NCBI GenBank assembly: GCA_964023205.1
Contig: OZ026848.1
Span: 28,073,912 to 28,137,911, forward strand
Length of the DNA: 64,000 bases
Reading direction: 5' to 3'
Source: Lutraria lutraria
Taxonomy: Eukaryota > Mollusca > Bivalvia > Venerida > Mactridae
The position numbers were made by a program, and so were the translations under genes. The notes under the pieces are model-generated. The model saw only the letters and a list, made by a program, of their open reading frames with translations. It did not search any database and had not been told where the DNA came from. Every line of letters begins with the position of its first letter. Position 1 is the first letter of the stretch. Of this stretch, positions 12,455 through 25,645 are shown piece by piece.

Positions 12455-15400
12455 TCATTTCTGGAACCTTGACTGCTTCTCTTTTGTCAATTCCCCTGTT
12501 GCAGCAGGCTCAGTTGGTGCCAAATGATATGCTAAACGTCTTGGATCATCTTCTTCCAGTACCCTTCTTTGCATGCCAACACGGTCATTGATCCGCATAG
12601 TAAGTGCTATGCGTACAATGTCTTTGACATATGTGTAGTTTTTTTTGTTTTTCACAGGAAAAACTGACCACCGTCCACTCTTTTTGGAGTAGTATCTGTG
12701 ATATCTGTACAATAAAATTGCTTTGGTTAAAAAGTAATCAGAAAACCTGATTAGAAACCTACTGGAAGTATAAAAAATGGAATATTGGGTAGTGTCAGTG
12801 AAGGTGTCATGTATTTTGTATGTTCTGTCAGAGGCAAATATCACATGCCTTGATTCCATACATTTAGATAATCTATAATGTATAATTTCATTTATACTGA
12901 CGGAATTACTTCACTGCAAACGGATATATGTGAAGTGAAAGTGAAGTTTTCTTCACATTTTTTTCCCTTTTTGATACATTGGATTCTCTTTTATGGACAA
13001 AATCATAGTGTGATTTTTCCAAATGTATTGGTACACTAATGAATCATTTAACAATAATGTAATGAAACAGACAATACTGCAAAACTACATACCTCACATA
13101 ATTATGAGTATATCTACAGTTACACTGTGCTGTGATTTAACTATCATACACATATCATATGAACAAAAGAAATCATTCTCTTTTTTCTTAATGATGTCAT
13201 CGTTTAATGAATTGAACACTCACATTGCATTTCCATCTTTATTCTTCATCAGGGATCTGTCTGCATGGTGATTGTGGTCTATGGCCGCAAGTCTGTTTCT
13301 TATTCGGTACACAGGAGGACTGTATGCAAACCGTTTGGCACAGTACATCAGAATCAGCTGGTGAAAAACCTCTAATTCAGCTGTACTCCTATGAATTTAT
13401 AAGACATCATTACATTTAGTATTTCTGTATTAGACGCCTTACATATAATTGAACTACATGAAATCAAACTTCAGTTTTTGAGACAATGATGGTAACACAC
13501 AGTACAGTAGTGAAGAATGTAAAAGGTAGATGCAGAGAACACAATAATGGGGGAAACTTTGAGCATATGGCTGTTATAGCAGTATATGAACATATGAAAT
13601 CCATACTTCTAATGTAGCTGGTTCAAGCAGGTTCTGAAGTCTGAAAGGTTCAATGTTCTTATCACATACATTGGATTCTAATATGGAAATACAAATAACG
13701 TTACAATAATAACTGTAAGCTATTCATAATCAACTAGAGCTTTTTCACAGAGGTGACTAATTCCCCATACACTAAGAAAGTTAAAGTACACCATACGACT
13801 AAGTTCAAGGGGCTATAACTCTGCAATGAGTGAATCACTGGGCATGAAAATTGTCTTGCACATCTACATTTCATGGCAAAAACATACTTCAAGTTTCACT
13901 GCAATCGCTAAAAGAATGTGACAGTCGTTTGCTGACGGACTGACCAAGTGAATCCAATATACCCCCGCTCAAACTTTGTTTAAGGGGATATAATTATGCT
14001 AATATTATCTATGAAAACTAACCTGAAGTTAAGGTAGTATGGCACATTTTTCAGGAGGCGTTTGTTAAGAATTACAGATGCCAAATTCTGTAAGGTTTGC
14101 TTGTCTTTTTGGGGGCATAGCCAGGGCTTATCTCTCTCTTCTTCATTGTCAATTGGTTCATGTAAGCACTGGTTTATTCCACAACCATGAGATAATGTCC
14201 ATGAATGCTGATTGGTGATATGATGGAGCAAGCTTCTCCAGATGCACTGAAATAACAATCAGTAGAAATAAAAGAAATACAAACCAACACTTACTACAAA
14301 TATACTACTAGTACTATATATACTAAAACTGATAAATCCATCTGCAATTTGTAACATATAAATAATTTCTGGTATTTTTCTGACATTACACTAACAATGT
14401 GCTGAATTCCAATTACGTTGGTCTGCCGTAATGCCTGGAATGCCTATTGCCATTTTTTACTAGAGGGGCACAATGGCTGTTCATCCAGGTGTTTTTGCAC
14501 TTTTGACAAAATATCAGTCAGAATGATAATTACTTCAGTAAAGACTTTGGAAGCAATTCTGTATATAGATACTTTTGAGTGGGTTCACAAACTACTCAGA
14601 CATGACTATGTGGCCTGAATTGGCCCAGTCAGACCCATTTTCAGGATAATTAAGCAGATAATGTGGCTTTCTGATAGTTCACATTGATGTTATAAACATA
14701 CTTACCAGAAATTCCTCATAATTGTTGGCTCTGCTACAAGTGAACCAGAAGTGGTTAATTATATCTCGCTGCCACTGTATCAAAACTTTATTTTCTTTCT
14801 TTTGGGCAATCTAGAGAAAACATAAAAGCTGTGTATTCTCATTTCACAAAAAATGCCAACAACAATCATGACTTTCACTCCTTCTGAACTGGTGTGCAAC
14901 AACTTCAAACAGTTTCCAGCAAAAACACAAATCCATAGCAATATTAATAAGTAATGCATTTGAGTAATACATGCATGTCTGACCCTGACATATTCCACAT
15001 AAAAGTTATTCAGTTATATTCTTGTGAAACAAGCACAAAACTGCAGTATCATGGAAAGGAAATTAACGCTCTATCACTCCTGCTTACAATAATATTACCG
15101 GTATTTGAGAACTTGTTAATAACAAGCATTTGCTATATAACTAAGTACCTTTCATGTGCTAAGAAGCCATACCTTCATTATTTTTTTCCCCAAGTTCTTG
15201 GCAGCATGCCATATGTCATGTGAATGTTTCAAATCTTGATGATCCTTCTCTACAAACATACAAAGTTTCAGTCACAGATAAGAATGAAGTCAACCAAAAA
15301 GTGACACTGTCTAAATGATTTTTCTACAATGTTCAGCATACTGAGAACTGTGCTGCTGAACGAAACTTATTATTTATAAAGATATATTGTGCTATACTGA

Positions 15401-18400
15401 TATAATAAATGCTCTGTGCTATCCTGATATAATACATTATAATGCTCTATCAAAATACCAAGGCTCATGTAGAAACTGTAACTACTTATGAGATAAGAAA
15501 AGTCACTGAATGTACGAGGCATATTTATACTACCATTGCCATAGCAACCAACACTTAAAAAATGCCGGAACTGCATGTATCATAGCTAAATAGCCACATA
15601 TATATAAATATCACACCACTTGCTCAAAACCTTCTAGTTTATTTCAATATTTTTTTGAAGATTTCCCTTTATGAAAAGAGCAGGTCAATTTGACCTGGGG
15701 TCATGACTTAAACAATCTTTGTAGAGGTCTACTAGGCAATTCTGCAAAACAAATATCTAACCTGAAGATCTTCTGGTTGTTGCGAAGATTAAAAAAAGCC
15801 ATTTTGGATGCTATGGAAACCCAGAGTTTTTTCAAATTAAATTCATTAAAACAATTCAGGTAGATCTTCCTAAAAGATCATTCTGTCACTCTGTGCCAGG
15901 TGAGCTCAATATCAACAACAACAACAAAAACTAATAATGTGTACATAGGACTTTGATGCCCCCGCCATTTCACACTAGACACAGAAATGAGTGTTGTGAA
16001 TACAACATAGAGCAGGTTGCTTGGGAATGTACTTTCACTATTTCAATATAAGGAATGAACGTAAATATTTAAGTGTCCACTGTGACCTTGAACTTTGAGT
16101 GACACAGTTTTTCAGATGACACATCGCGTTGTTATACTGAACATTCGCGCCAAATTATTTCAAAATCCAATCATGCATGACAAAGTTATCAGCCGGACAC
16201 TAAAATGCTGTAAAACACAGGGTAAACACTATATGCGGGCATAAAAAGGTAAAAATTAGCACAACATACTCATAATGGCTCCGATTCCAAGATGTGCATC
16301 AGTCACCAATTCCTTTACTTTTATTCCTTTTCCTCTGGCATCTTCTAATGCTAACTGAAATCCAGCTTTCTCCATATTTGCTGATTTCCTATCTGTTGTT
16401 CTTTTATCAAGTGTCTGGATAGATACAATTTTTTTTGTTTTCTCTTCCATTAACGTGTATGAACAATATTGTGCAGAATGGCCAGGGGAGTCATTGCGTC
16501 CATCACCTGTAAATATATAAAAGAGCAGAGACACACATTAATTTTAGTACATATATGTTCAAGTTAGTAATAAACATTAAAGCTCTAAGTAACCTAAGAA
16601 CTTAGGTCTTATACCGGATATATTGTCTAGTTGAGGAATGTGTACATCTGCTCAGTTACTAGTTTATATCAACATTGAAACAGCATGGTTAGATTTTTAC
16701 AGGAGCAAAACAGTACGAGCACCAGTCTCTGTACCAAAAGGTAGTTTGTACTTTGACTCAGTGTTATACTCTGCATTCATGAATAACCATTTTGGAGAAC
16801 AGAGTGGACAATATTCTAGTGACCGGGCATGCTTAATGTATGCATAGTTAGTTATGCAAAGTATATGAACACAGCCAATAAATATGTTTATTTTCATACA
16901 CGGTTTTCTGTAATATTTACCTAGCATTCATATTTATTAGAAAAATAAAGTGTTAGCTTACCCAATAGTACAAGTTCTTCATCACCAAATGCCTCAATAA
17001 CTTCAGTTTGTTTTTCTGCCCAGTACTGATCTATAGTTGGAACTATGTAGCTCCTCTGAATTCTGTGGAATGTTGTGGAAGAAACAAACCTCAAATTCAG
17101 GTGCTTTGCCCACAACACCAATTTACCAATGTTATTCCCAGACGTTAGTGTAGCCACAGAGACAAGGAAATCAACACTATTAACCCTTTTGTTAAGCACT
17201 GCCTGTGCACACCAGCGATGAACCAGATGTCCGGATCCGCACATCTGAAACAATATATAAATCCAAAATTAAGAAATAAGCATTACATTTTTTTCTTTGG
17301 TCCAGTGTAGCAAGAAATATATTTACTCATTGAATTTTTATAAAGTAGATAAAATTGTGCCATACAGTAATTTGACCATGTTCATACAACAAAGTTTAAA
17401 TGCACAAAAATGCGGACAGTATTGTATACGTTTTCAATTTTGTTCTCAAAATGCTTTCTAACCAGAAACTGGATACAAATTCCATTCAAAAGCGAATTTC
17501 ATTTATCATACCAATAAATGTGGATTCAACAGTTTTTCCAATTAGGTTAATGTAAAGGGTAATAATGAAAGTTATCATTTCAAATTATAAACAAGAGGTT
17601 CGCCACAAGTGCCAACACCTATCACCTATGAAGTTGTATGTTGCTACCTCTTCTACTTTCTGAGTTATGAGCTACATAAAGCAATGATCACTATCACTGG
17701 AACTTTTCTTTTAAAAAACAGCTGAGTTAAAACTTATAAAAAGTGCAGTGTTGCAATAATGCTGTATAGGGTACAATATTGTTGTAAATTATATATCTTT
17801 TTACAAAATTTGATAAAAAACTTCACTGCAAAAACATTGCAAATTTGTTATAAGAGACAAATTTGGCTTTCTGATGGCGAATATTTAGTATACCCATTTC
17901 AGATATAAAGCTGATCCAATGAATTCATCAATAAGTCTTATGTTATCTGGATGCCTGCAATCTGCCTGTAGACATTTATTTACATTGGTTCCAGCCAGAC
18001 TTCGAATCTGATCTACATGGGCAAAGCACACAGTTGCTTCTATCAAAGGCTCAACACCTTCCTGAGTAAGAACTCGTTTGATTCCTGGGCCCAGCTCTTC
18101 TTCGACACCTTCAACATCTTCATCTTCTTCAGTCTCCATCGCAAATTCCATCTCTTCATATGCGACCTCTTCATATAAATCATTTACTTCATCTGGTCTG
18201 AAATAATTAGGAAATGAAGAAAAATATAATCCCCAATAGATGCTCAATTTCGCCTATATAATTTCAACGAGATACATGTAACCCTATCCTAAATTATTCA
18301 GCTGAAACAAATCAGATCACTGCTACATTGGCTTTGGACACCAATGAAAATATATATTGTGAAACTACCATTGTACGAAGCATAAAGATTGTCTATCAAA

Positions 18401-21400
18401 TTGATATCCATCCATTTCCCCCTCCACACAGACAGAATGACAGATCTTTATGAACAACACCAAAATGTCACCATCATAATAGCATTCATCATGTGACTGG
18501 AAAAGGTGACTTTAGCACTATCTGGATTCCACTAGTATCAAATTTTACCAATGTTTCACAAGTGAAGGCATCACTTGGTATTGGTGGTAAAGGTGTCTTC
18601 ACCACAAGTACTTGCTTTTTGCACATTATCTCAATTAGTCAATGTGGTAACATGTGTGTTTCTAAAGTAAAATATACCTACTTTTGCACAACAGAGTTAC
18701 AGCCTGACCTAAAAAATATGTCAACCAAAACACAGTCAGAATAAAATGTGCATAAGATTTGTAATATCATTTAAATCATGTATTGAGTTGTTCTAAAATT
18801 ATTCAATGCCAACTGAGTACACAAATAGAACAATCAAATAAGAGATATTTACAGAAAGAACAAAGTTGCACCAGGGAATCAAACCCATATCTCTTGGCTC
18901 TCAACAATGCATCTAACCCCGTACTCAGTCAAATGTATATTTATTAACAGGCGGGCAGATTTTTTTGATATTGGGGTCTCAGTAATGATGCAGCACTTTA
19001 AGTCAGACTACTTTTATTCACAGCAAAATAGATTTGAAACTGTATAATAATGTATACCTTATACACATGTATGTAAAGGACTCTCTACTGAAAACTACAC
19101 TGATACTGTAAAAGAGACTTACAAGACAGCCGTCATCTCAAAACTTGGTTCATAATCAGGATCTTCTACATCTGCCTCATTATCTTCTATCAATTCAGAC
19201 ACATCAATAGAGAGACTGAAGGAATTACAAACAAAAGCTTCACATAATTGCTATCATTCATTTATAAAGCATGATGAAATGATGTTTGTAAAACATCTTA
19301 AGGCCAATTACCCAAACAATTGAAATTTATGATGAGCTAGTTTGATGACTGCAGTATGACCTAGTGATGTCAGAAGCAAATAGAGGTCTTCTGCTAAGAC
19401 CAGCATCCCCATCAAGTATACATGTTCCAATCAAGGCCAAGAAGTTGTGTTTGTAACTCTGTTGTCACTGTGTCTGACCTAATTACTTAATACATGTAAT
19501 TATTATTATTTTATGATTAAGTTCATTAGACCAACCTCTGTACCACATTTGAAGAAACTACCTAAGCTTTCTCTAATATCTGAATTGTAAGTATTTGACT
19601 ATTTGAATGGGAAATATTTTACTGACATTATCTCCTTGAACTTAAATTCAGTGATAAAAAATTGAAGGTGTTCTCTAATATTTATGACCAAATGTCATAA
19701 TTAGTCCAACAATAAATGATGCAATTGATATATAAATGAAGAAAGAATGAACATCAAGCATAAATAAATAGTGTAAAATTTTTACTTGAAAGGATCAACA
19801 AATGATGACTGTCCTGTACTGGTAACTTTGCGTCGGCCACTTTTAAGGACCTGGTGTCTAGAAGCAGTTGAGCTAGCACTTATTTCAGCAGCACTCATAG
19901 TCGCATCACTGAAATAAAGTGCAGTGTACGATAATATGCCAACTAGAACCTATATCAAGTCAATACATGAAATTGATGAATGTAAGAAGTAAATAATTCA
20001 CCATTACTGAAATCATAATGACACATTCCAATTTCCAGAACTATTTTACAAATTATAATTTGTTCTGTAAGTCATAAACAAATGACTGGCTAATAGCAAG
20101 AACTAAAGGCTATACACTGCCATACCTGATGTTCAAATAAAAGCAGGAAAACAACAGGATGTGAATAATGTTCATGAGCTGTCAATAACACATAATTTTT
20201 GGTCAGTCCATCTGCTTATGTTCAACATGTATAATCTAGAAACAGTAATGCCTCAATAATTGTTTCACTTTGTATTCATACAATACCACTGCATAGTTTC
20301 AAGTGCGAAAATGCATTTGCTGTCAAAATTAATGTCTTATAATCATTTTCAACATATTTTATAATAATATTTGCACAGTACTTTACATTTGTTATGTGCG
20401 TCTTGGATTCTGACCAGTACTAATGCATGAAAGAATGGATTGTGAAGGTTCTTGTAGAATTCTACTTCTGATGGGATTCGTAAACCACAGTCTCCGGGTC
20501 ATAAATATTACTTTTAGAGCTACGCCCCTAAAACTATTTAAGGAGGTGTAAAAATGATTTTACTTCTTCTGACCTATCGGAAGATGCCCCTGATATCTCC
20601 GAAACTAATGGTGTACTAAGCTTTCCTGGTTTAGCTGGGGTTGAAGTTGAAGGGAAAGCAAACAATGCTCTTCCTACATCCTGTCGTAATTGACTGACGC
20701 GTGGATCTAATATGTCACCCTGTGACCTGTGCATACCTTTTTGATAGCTGAAAGTTAAACGTACAAATACAAATGAATAAGGCAATGCAATTGTAAACGC
20801 AACTGTACATATATCGTAACGGAGCTGTAGGAAAAGTAAACAATATTATATACATATACTAAAATAAAATAATTTAACAAACTAATTGAATAACTCTCCT
20901 TTGATGCAAGTTAGTGTTCCACTTTAGGTCACATTTTTAGAGAAGTTGTCGGGATATCAACAATCACCTTTTGATGTAAAAATATAGGAGTAGCATCACA
21001 TGAAACACAAGCCATGACCATGATAAGTAAATGACTTACATATTACCTGACATTTACTTATGCAAACCATAAAAACTTTACTTTGATCAATTGGCACATC
21101 CTTTTTTAAAAGACATCTAACTTGTAAGTCACTGTAATATCCACATCATAAGTGGAAGTCTGTTTTGTGAAGACTTTTCATCAGTACCTAAGTACAGTAC
21201 TCACCTAAACACCTTGTTTGTGCATGCGAACAAACAACTGTTGATTATGGCATGTTACTTCAAGGAAAATATTGCTGTTATTATCATCATTTTAGTGCAA
21301 CACTGTAAGGAAACAAGTAATTAGCATTCATAAACAATATATCGCCATATACAGCTTAAGTTTACTTTATTTTAGTAGTTGTAATTCGTTTGAAGTGTGG

Positions 21401-22540
21401 ATAGGAATGATGATAGAAGTGTGGGCTTATTGAAGTGAATCACTTAGTGAATATGTAATGTGGTAATCACTGAATCACAGCACCTGTATGGTATAATTAT
21501 AACAGACAACAGAAGGCCCCATGTTTGACTCTTGAGTTCTAGATTGGTCACTATAGTGAATATTCTCCGCCTTTTACATAGTTCAAACACAAATCACACA
21601 TTTTTTTGGTTCGATTTGACAGTAACTTGAGTAAACATAGATAATTATAACAACAGCATTTAATTATTTGATGTATGCTACTATATATATTTTTGTATGA
21701 AACCCACACTCAACCGGGAACTGAAGGTTAGAATTAGTCAATTACCTAATTGTTCAGTTTCAAATAAGTCAATATTAATTTATTATAAAATTGATGAAAT
21801 GTATCAATATTGTAGTATCTGTATAATACAAATAGTCTGTGAAATAAACCATCTAGCTAGCTAAGGTTACTTGCTAAAGTTGCAAGCAGGCGATCGCAGG
21901 TTAGAACTGATATTTTAGGTACAAAAAAGTATGCACATTTCTCATCTCTGAGTTCATAACAAACAGTGACTTCGAGACACTTGGGACTGTCAGTCACTTA
22001 TTAACTGATGATACTCGCTGGTTTTGTGTCAAATAAGTTTTGACTATACATGTACATGTATGCAAATGTCAACATTGTCAGTAGTGGACACAGTGTCTAT
22101 ATAGATCTACATACACGTGTAGATTTTTAGGCAAATATTTTTTCAATGTAATTCTTCAACAGAACTAACACTTCACAGTCACAATTTATTCTACGAGTAC
22201 TGTACTGTAACTATGTTGACAAACGACAGCAGATTAGATTTCATTATACGCGTCTAAATTCATCAAGTCGCAAACAGTACAGTGTGATTCAGATTTACAA
22301 ACATTTATAAGGAATAATCGCTTACTTGTCCAACAGGAATTTCGCCACATCGGCGTGACTCTTTAGTCCATTTTCTTCTTTTACTCGCCTCCATCGTTCA
22401 AATTCAAGCCCTAAGCTAATACGACGGACGTTAGCCTTTTGCTTCTGTTCCTTCCTTTTACGTTTCCTTGCTGACTCGCTAAGAACCGGACCTCTTCTTT
22501 TCCGCTTTTTGGGAGTAACCGCTTCGTTCTCCATTTTCAA
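12455..22540 (-). CDS. DDE-transposase-like multi-exon protein (possibly domesticated)
   Basis: Twelve exons fit in phase: 22326-22540, 20574-20747, 19786-19908, 19123-19215, 17894-18197, 16962-17244, 16270-16506, 15173-15249, 14706-14810, 14023-14246, 13224-13388 and 12455-12704. They give 749 residues from ATG to TGA. The N-terminus is strongly basic (KKRKRRGP, KRKRKEQKQK; likely nuclear localisation). An acidic linker lies near residues 172-230. A Cys/His-bearing part (CLQADCRH, CGSGHLVHRWC) precedes the core. The core has GDGRNDSPGHSAQYC (D399), VTDAHLGIGAIM (D467), HSHDIWHAAKN and LEVFHQ (E618), the layout of RNase-H-fold cut-and-paste transposases. From memory it resembles Kolobok-type enzymes, but the family name is uncertain. 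No flanking TIRs were seen, and the intact frame across 11 introns favours a host gene. The donor at 20574 was chosen by phase; GT six bases further would break the frame. Confidence 0.8.
13735..13990 (+). repeat. Dispersed bivalve-type repeat, copy 1
   Basis: Begins near ACTAGAGC..CACAGAGGTGACTAA and continues through GTGAATCACTGGGCATGAAAATTG and TTGCACATCTACA to CAAACTTTGTTTAAGGGG. A diverged second copy is at 25218-25505 with the same order of landmarks. It sits in an intron of the transposase-like gene. Confidence 0.65.
15640..15915 (+). repeat. AGCTCACC-type dispersed repeat, short copy
   Basis: Contains GACCTGGGGTCATGAC, TTTGTAGAGGTCTACTAGGCAAT and AAATATCTAACC, and ends in GCCAGGTGAGCTCAA. 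These landmarks are shared with the larger arrays at 49816-51328 and the copy at 58150-58522. Intronic. Confidence 0.6.
18855..18940 (-). repeat. tRNA-like SINE head (minus strand)
   Basis: Read on the minus strand, a TGACTGAGTACGGGGTTA A-box-like stretch precedes GGGTTTGATTCCC, a good B box. The flanks do not form a cloverleaf, so this is a SINE relic and not a tRNA gene. Intronic in the transposase-like gene. Confidence 0.45.
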
Positions 22541-22553
22541 TTTTGTGGTTCGA

Positions 22554-22561
22554 TGACGTCA
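22554..22561. promoter_or_regulatory. Perfect CRE (TGACGTCA) beside the transposase-like gene start
   Basis: The octamer lies 14 bases upstream (minus strand sense) of the ATG at 22540. The surrounding stretch is unusually CpG-rich for this window. It fits a CREB/ATF-type site in the proximal promoter or 5' UTR; occupancy is inference. Confidence 0.55.
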
Positions 22562-22631
22562 TACGTTTGTGCGTACTTCCGATTATTGACGAAGAGTTTT
22601 CGGAATTGTTCGGGAAACTCATACGTAAACA

Positions 22632-22670
22632 CTATTTAGTATTTTGTCCGGAGGACAAAATACTAAATAG
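22632..22670. repeat. Palindrome next to a transcription start region
   Basis: An 18-bp arm CTATTTAGTATTTTGTCC (22632-22649), a 3-base centre GGA, and the exact reverse complement at 22653-22670. With one mismatch the pairing extends outward to about 22627-22676. It is about 90 bases upstream of the transposase-like gene's ATG. Confidence 0.85.
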
Positions 22671-22679
22671 CGTTTTCAG

Positions 22680-24410
22680 TTGCTTATTTCTCAAAGAAGG
22701 AACGGCGACCTGAGATCAGATATGGGTCCCTTCTGTACCATTTTGGGTATAATTTAATATTTCAATCTTTCGAGATTCTTTGTAGATAGAAAATACTACC
22801 AATTTTAAGCCTTATTGGGGCTTTAAGGGACCTGGCTTAGCGCATGTTAAGATTTGAGTATGCTCTCAACTCAAGGACCCAGTAATTGTTTACAAGTATT
22901 CTTGGTTGATATTCAACACTCTTGTTGTTGAAATTTATTAATAAACTGGCATGAGATAAGAATACCATTTTGATACCAAATTTGAAATTCAATTTTTAAA
23001 CACAATTTTATTTGGTAAAAAAATAATTTTGATGAAAAAATAAATTTGGTAACCTTTATAATAAGATAGAAAATAACGACTTTGGACTTGCATTGAGATT
23101 ATACTCAATTTTTGTATCACTAAATCATGGATTTGTTCATTATTTTCAATCATCTATACAACATTGAGTTATTCAGAGGTTAGAATGTCAGTATGTATCT
23201 GTGTCATGCATGATTCCATTCTCAGTGTATTTCCTGGTTGTTTTATTTAGAATTTCTTTGTTGGAAGGTTCTTTACAACTGCCATATACAGAGTAGAGGT
23301 TGTCTATGGTTGAACATTTCTACAAGTGTATAAATTTCTGTATCATTTTCAATGATATTAATATTCAATTCATTCATTTTCAATGTTTTCTAATTCATAT
23401 TTGCTCAAATTTCATTAATGGTAAGTGTCAAGGTTTAATGTTGGCAGTTTTTCATATAATTGTGTCTGAATTAACACAACAAGTGAATGGCAGTAAAATT
23501 TTACTAAAATTTCTTTTTAGAAATCATTCCTAGAAAGACACACTATTGAAAACATGCTAAATACAAGTTCTGAAGAACAAAGATTTTTTAAAAAAGATAC
23601 AAGTACAGAAGTATCTACCCTTCTACACAATAGATTGTAAGACTTTTTTGTCTGACCAAAGTGTTGTACAAACTTGTTAAGTCCTAACATATATTTTTTT
23701 TGCTGAAAAAAAATGTTTTTCTTTTATAATGCTTTGCTAGATTTTTTTCTTCATACATGTTTCAGAATTTCATTAATTGGTGCATTTAATGCTTGGGAAA
23801 TTTGGCAGGTATTAATAAAATCATTATGAATGAATTGCTCTAAAAGTATACAAGAATGAATGATTGCTAAATAGCTGTTCAATATTTTGTATTTTATTCA
23901 TACTTGTGTCTTCCATTTTAAATTTTCCACTTCGTTGTGAGTTTTTTTCTGCTTGTATTCGTGTAGCATATAATTATGTAGTCAAGTTTAGTTTCGTCAA
24001 TGTTTTATATACAAACTATTTGAATCATTTATGTAATAACTGTTCTTTGTGTAAAGATATTTGTATGATAAATTTTACTAAGAAAATTCTACCAATTTCA
24101 CAAAACTTGTCTGTAAAAGAGCAGTCACAGATTATTGTATAAACTCAATACTAGCAATCTATCATGGACACATCTTAGACCATCTCAAACTTGCTGATGG
24201 ATCTGGAGTGTGTTAAAAATTGGGATTATTTAGAATTGAAATCTTGTTAATTTTTAAATCAATTCAGTGAAAACTTTCATTAACTGCCATTTCTCATTGT
24301 TGTAGATTTTCTGTGTAGGAAATTTTATATCATGTCACAGATATTTGGCTGATTTTTGTGAAATTGGTAAAAATAATATTTAAGAAAGGACAATAAAATT
24401 ATGTGATAAC
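22680..24410. other. Intergenic, no gene recognised
   Basis: AT-rich sequence between the divergent side of the transposase-like gene and the 3' end of FAAH. Frames here (for example at 23300-23533 and 23864-24142) are rich in Phe/Ile/Cys with no recognisable domain and look like chance. A divergent non-coding transcript from the 22.6-kb promoter cannot be excluded. Confidence 0.4.
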
Positions 24411-24412
24411 CA

Positions 24413-25645
24413 TTTATTTCATCTTGTCATAATATTCCTAATAATCTAGTGAACATTATCAGACATATATAATCTATATTAACTCATTAATGGATTGCAA
24501 TGTATATTGTATATTGTCAAACACCTAACATTTATATAGATGAATGAATGATATGTAAATACCTTGTAAAAATTACAAATCACAATTAAAAACAATGTAT
24601 AACAATAGGATGTATAACAGTGAAATCTGTTTCACTTATCTTTGGTTAAATATTTACATACTATTATATCTTGAGCAAATAACAGGCATGATCACCAAAC
24701 TAGGTTTTTCATTCTCCTAATGATTATTCCTTGAGAAATGTAGGAATTCTGCTTACATTCGCCAATCTAATAACAGTACATTCCTTCAGAAAATGGTAAA
24801 AAAAGTACTCATTGACAAGTCCTACAAGAGCTTCCAACAAATAACTGTCATGATGAAATAGATGCCTTGTTTGGGTCTCTTGCGCCCACATGAATAGATG
24901 TTCAGTGGTGAACGATTTTATATTAATAAATAAAAAAAAATAATAAGAAGAGTGCTACAATTTGTCATCTTGAGGAGCTATCAAACAGGCTCTAGAACTG
25001 AAAATAAACTTTACAACAAATTTCAAAGTCAGCAATATTAATCAAAATATACATTGTGAAATAATTCAAATATTAAGACAAAGGGTGAGTACATCACAAA
25101 GAGAAATCTGTCGTATTGTCATCATTAAATAATCAATTTATCATAAACAACAATAAATTATCACCAATATTAACTATGATACGGTAGTTTAGCATGATAG
25201 AGTTTTTAACAACAATGACTAGAGCTGTCACAGAGGTGACTAATACCCCACCGCTGCTTTGACACTAATACTGCAATAGTACACTATACGGCTAAGTTCA
25301 AGGGAACATAACTCTACATGAGTGAATCGCTGGGCATGAAAATTGTGTCTTGCACATCTACACTTGATGGTGATAACATATTTTACGTTTCATTGCAATC
25401 TCTTAAAATATGTGGAAGAAGTTTGTTCATTAATGCGGACGCAACGACCTACTGACCGACAGATTCCACTATACCCCCTCTCTAACTTTGTTTGCGGGAG
25501 TATAACAACAACAAAATGTGAAACAAAATCACAGAACAACAGTAAATCACTAGAAAAAACTCTGATTAATTAAGCAACATAACATGAAAAAAAAAAGGTT
25601 TTGGGACAAATCTCGATATTTGCCTACCATAGCAACAAGAATCAC
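24413..25645 (-). other. Probable FAAH 3' UTR
   Basis: The minus-strand sequence after the FAAH stop contains no coding exon. The first clear minus-strand AATAAA (TTTATT on plus) that I find is at 24413-24418, giving a 3' UTR of about 1.2 kb that includes the dispersed repeat at 25218-25505. The end is a guess without transcript data. Confidence 0.35.
25218..25505 (+). repeat. Dispersed bivalve-type repeat, copy 2
   Basis: Shares with 13735-13990 the landmarks CACAGAGGTGACTAAT, GGCTAAGTTCAAGGG, CTGGGCATGAAAATTGT and TTGCACATCTACA, and ends at CTAACTTTGTTTGCGGG. Located in the presumed FAAH 3' UTR. Confidence 0.65.

Noticed and set aside
23300..24142. Hydrophobic small proteins (77 and 92 residues)
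   Set aside because: AT-driven Phe/Ile/Cys composition, no splice context, no similarity that I recognise.
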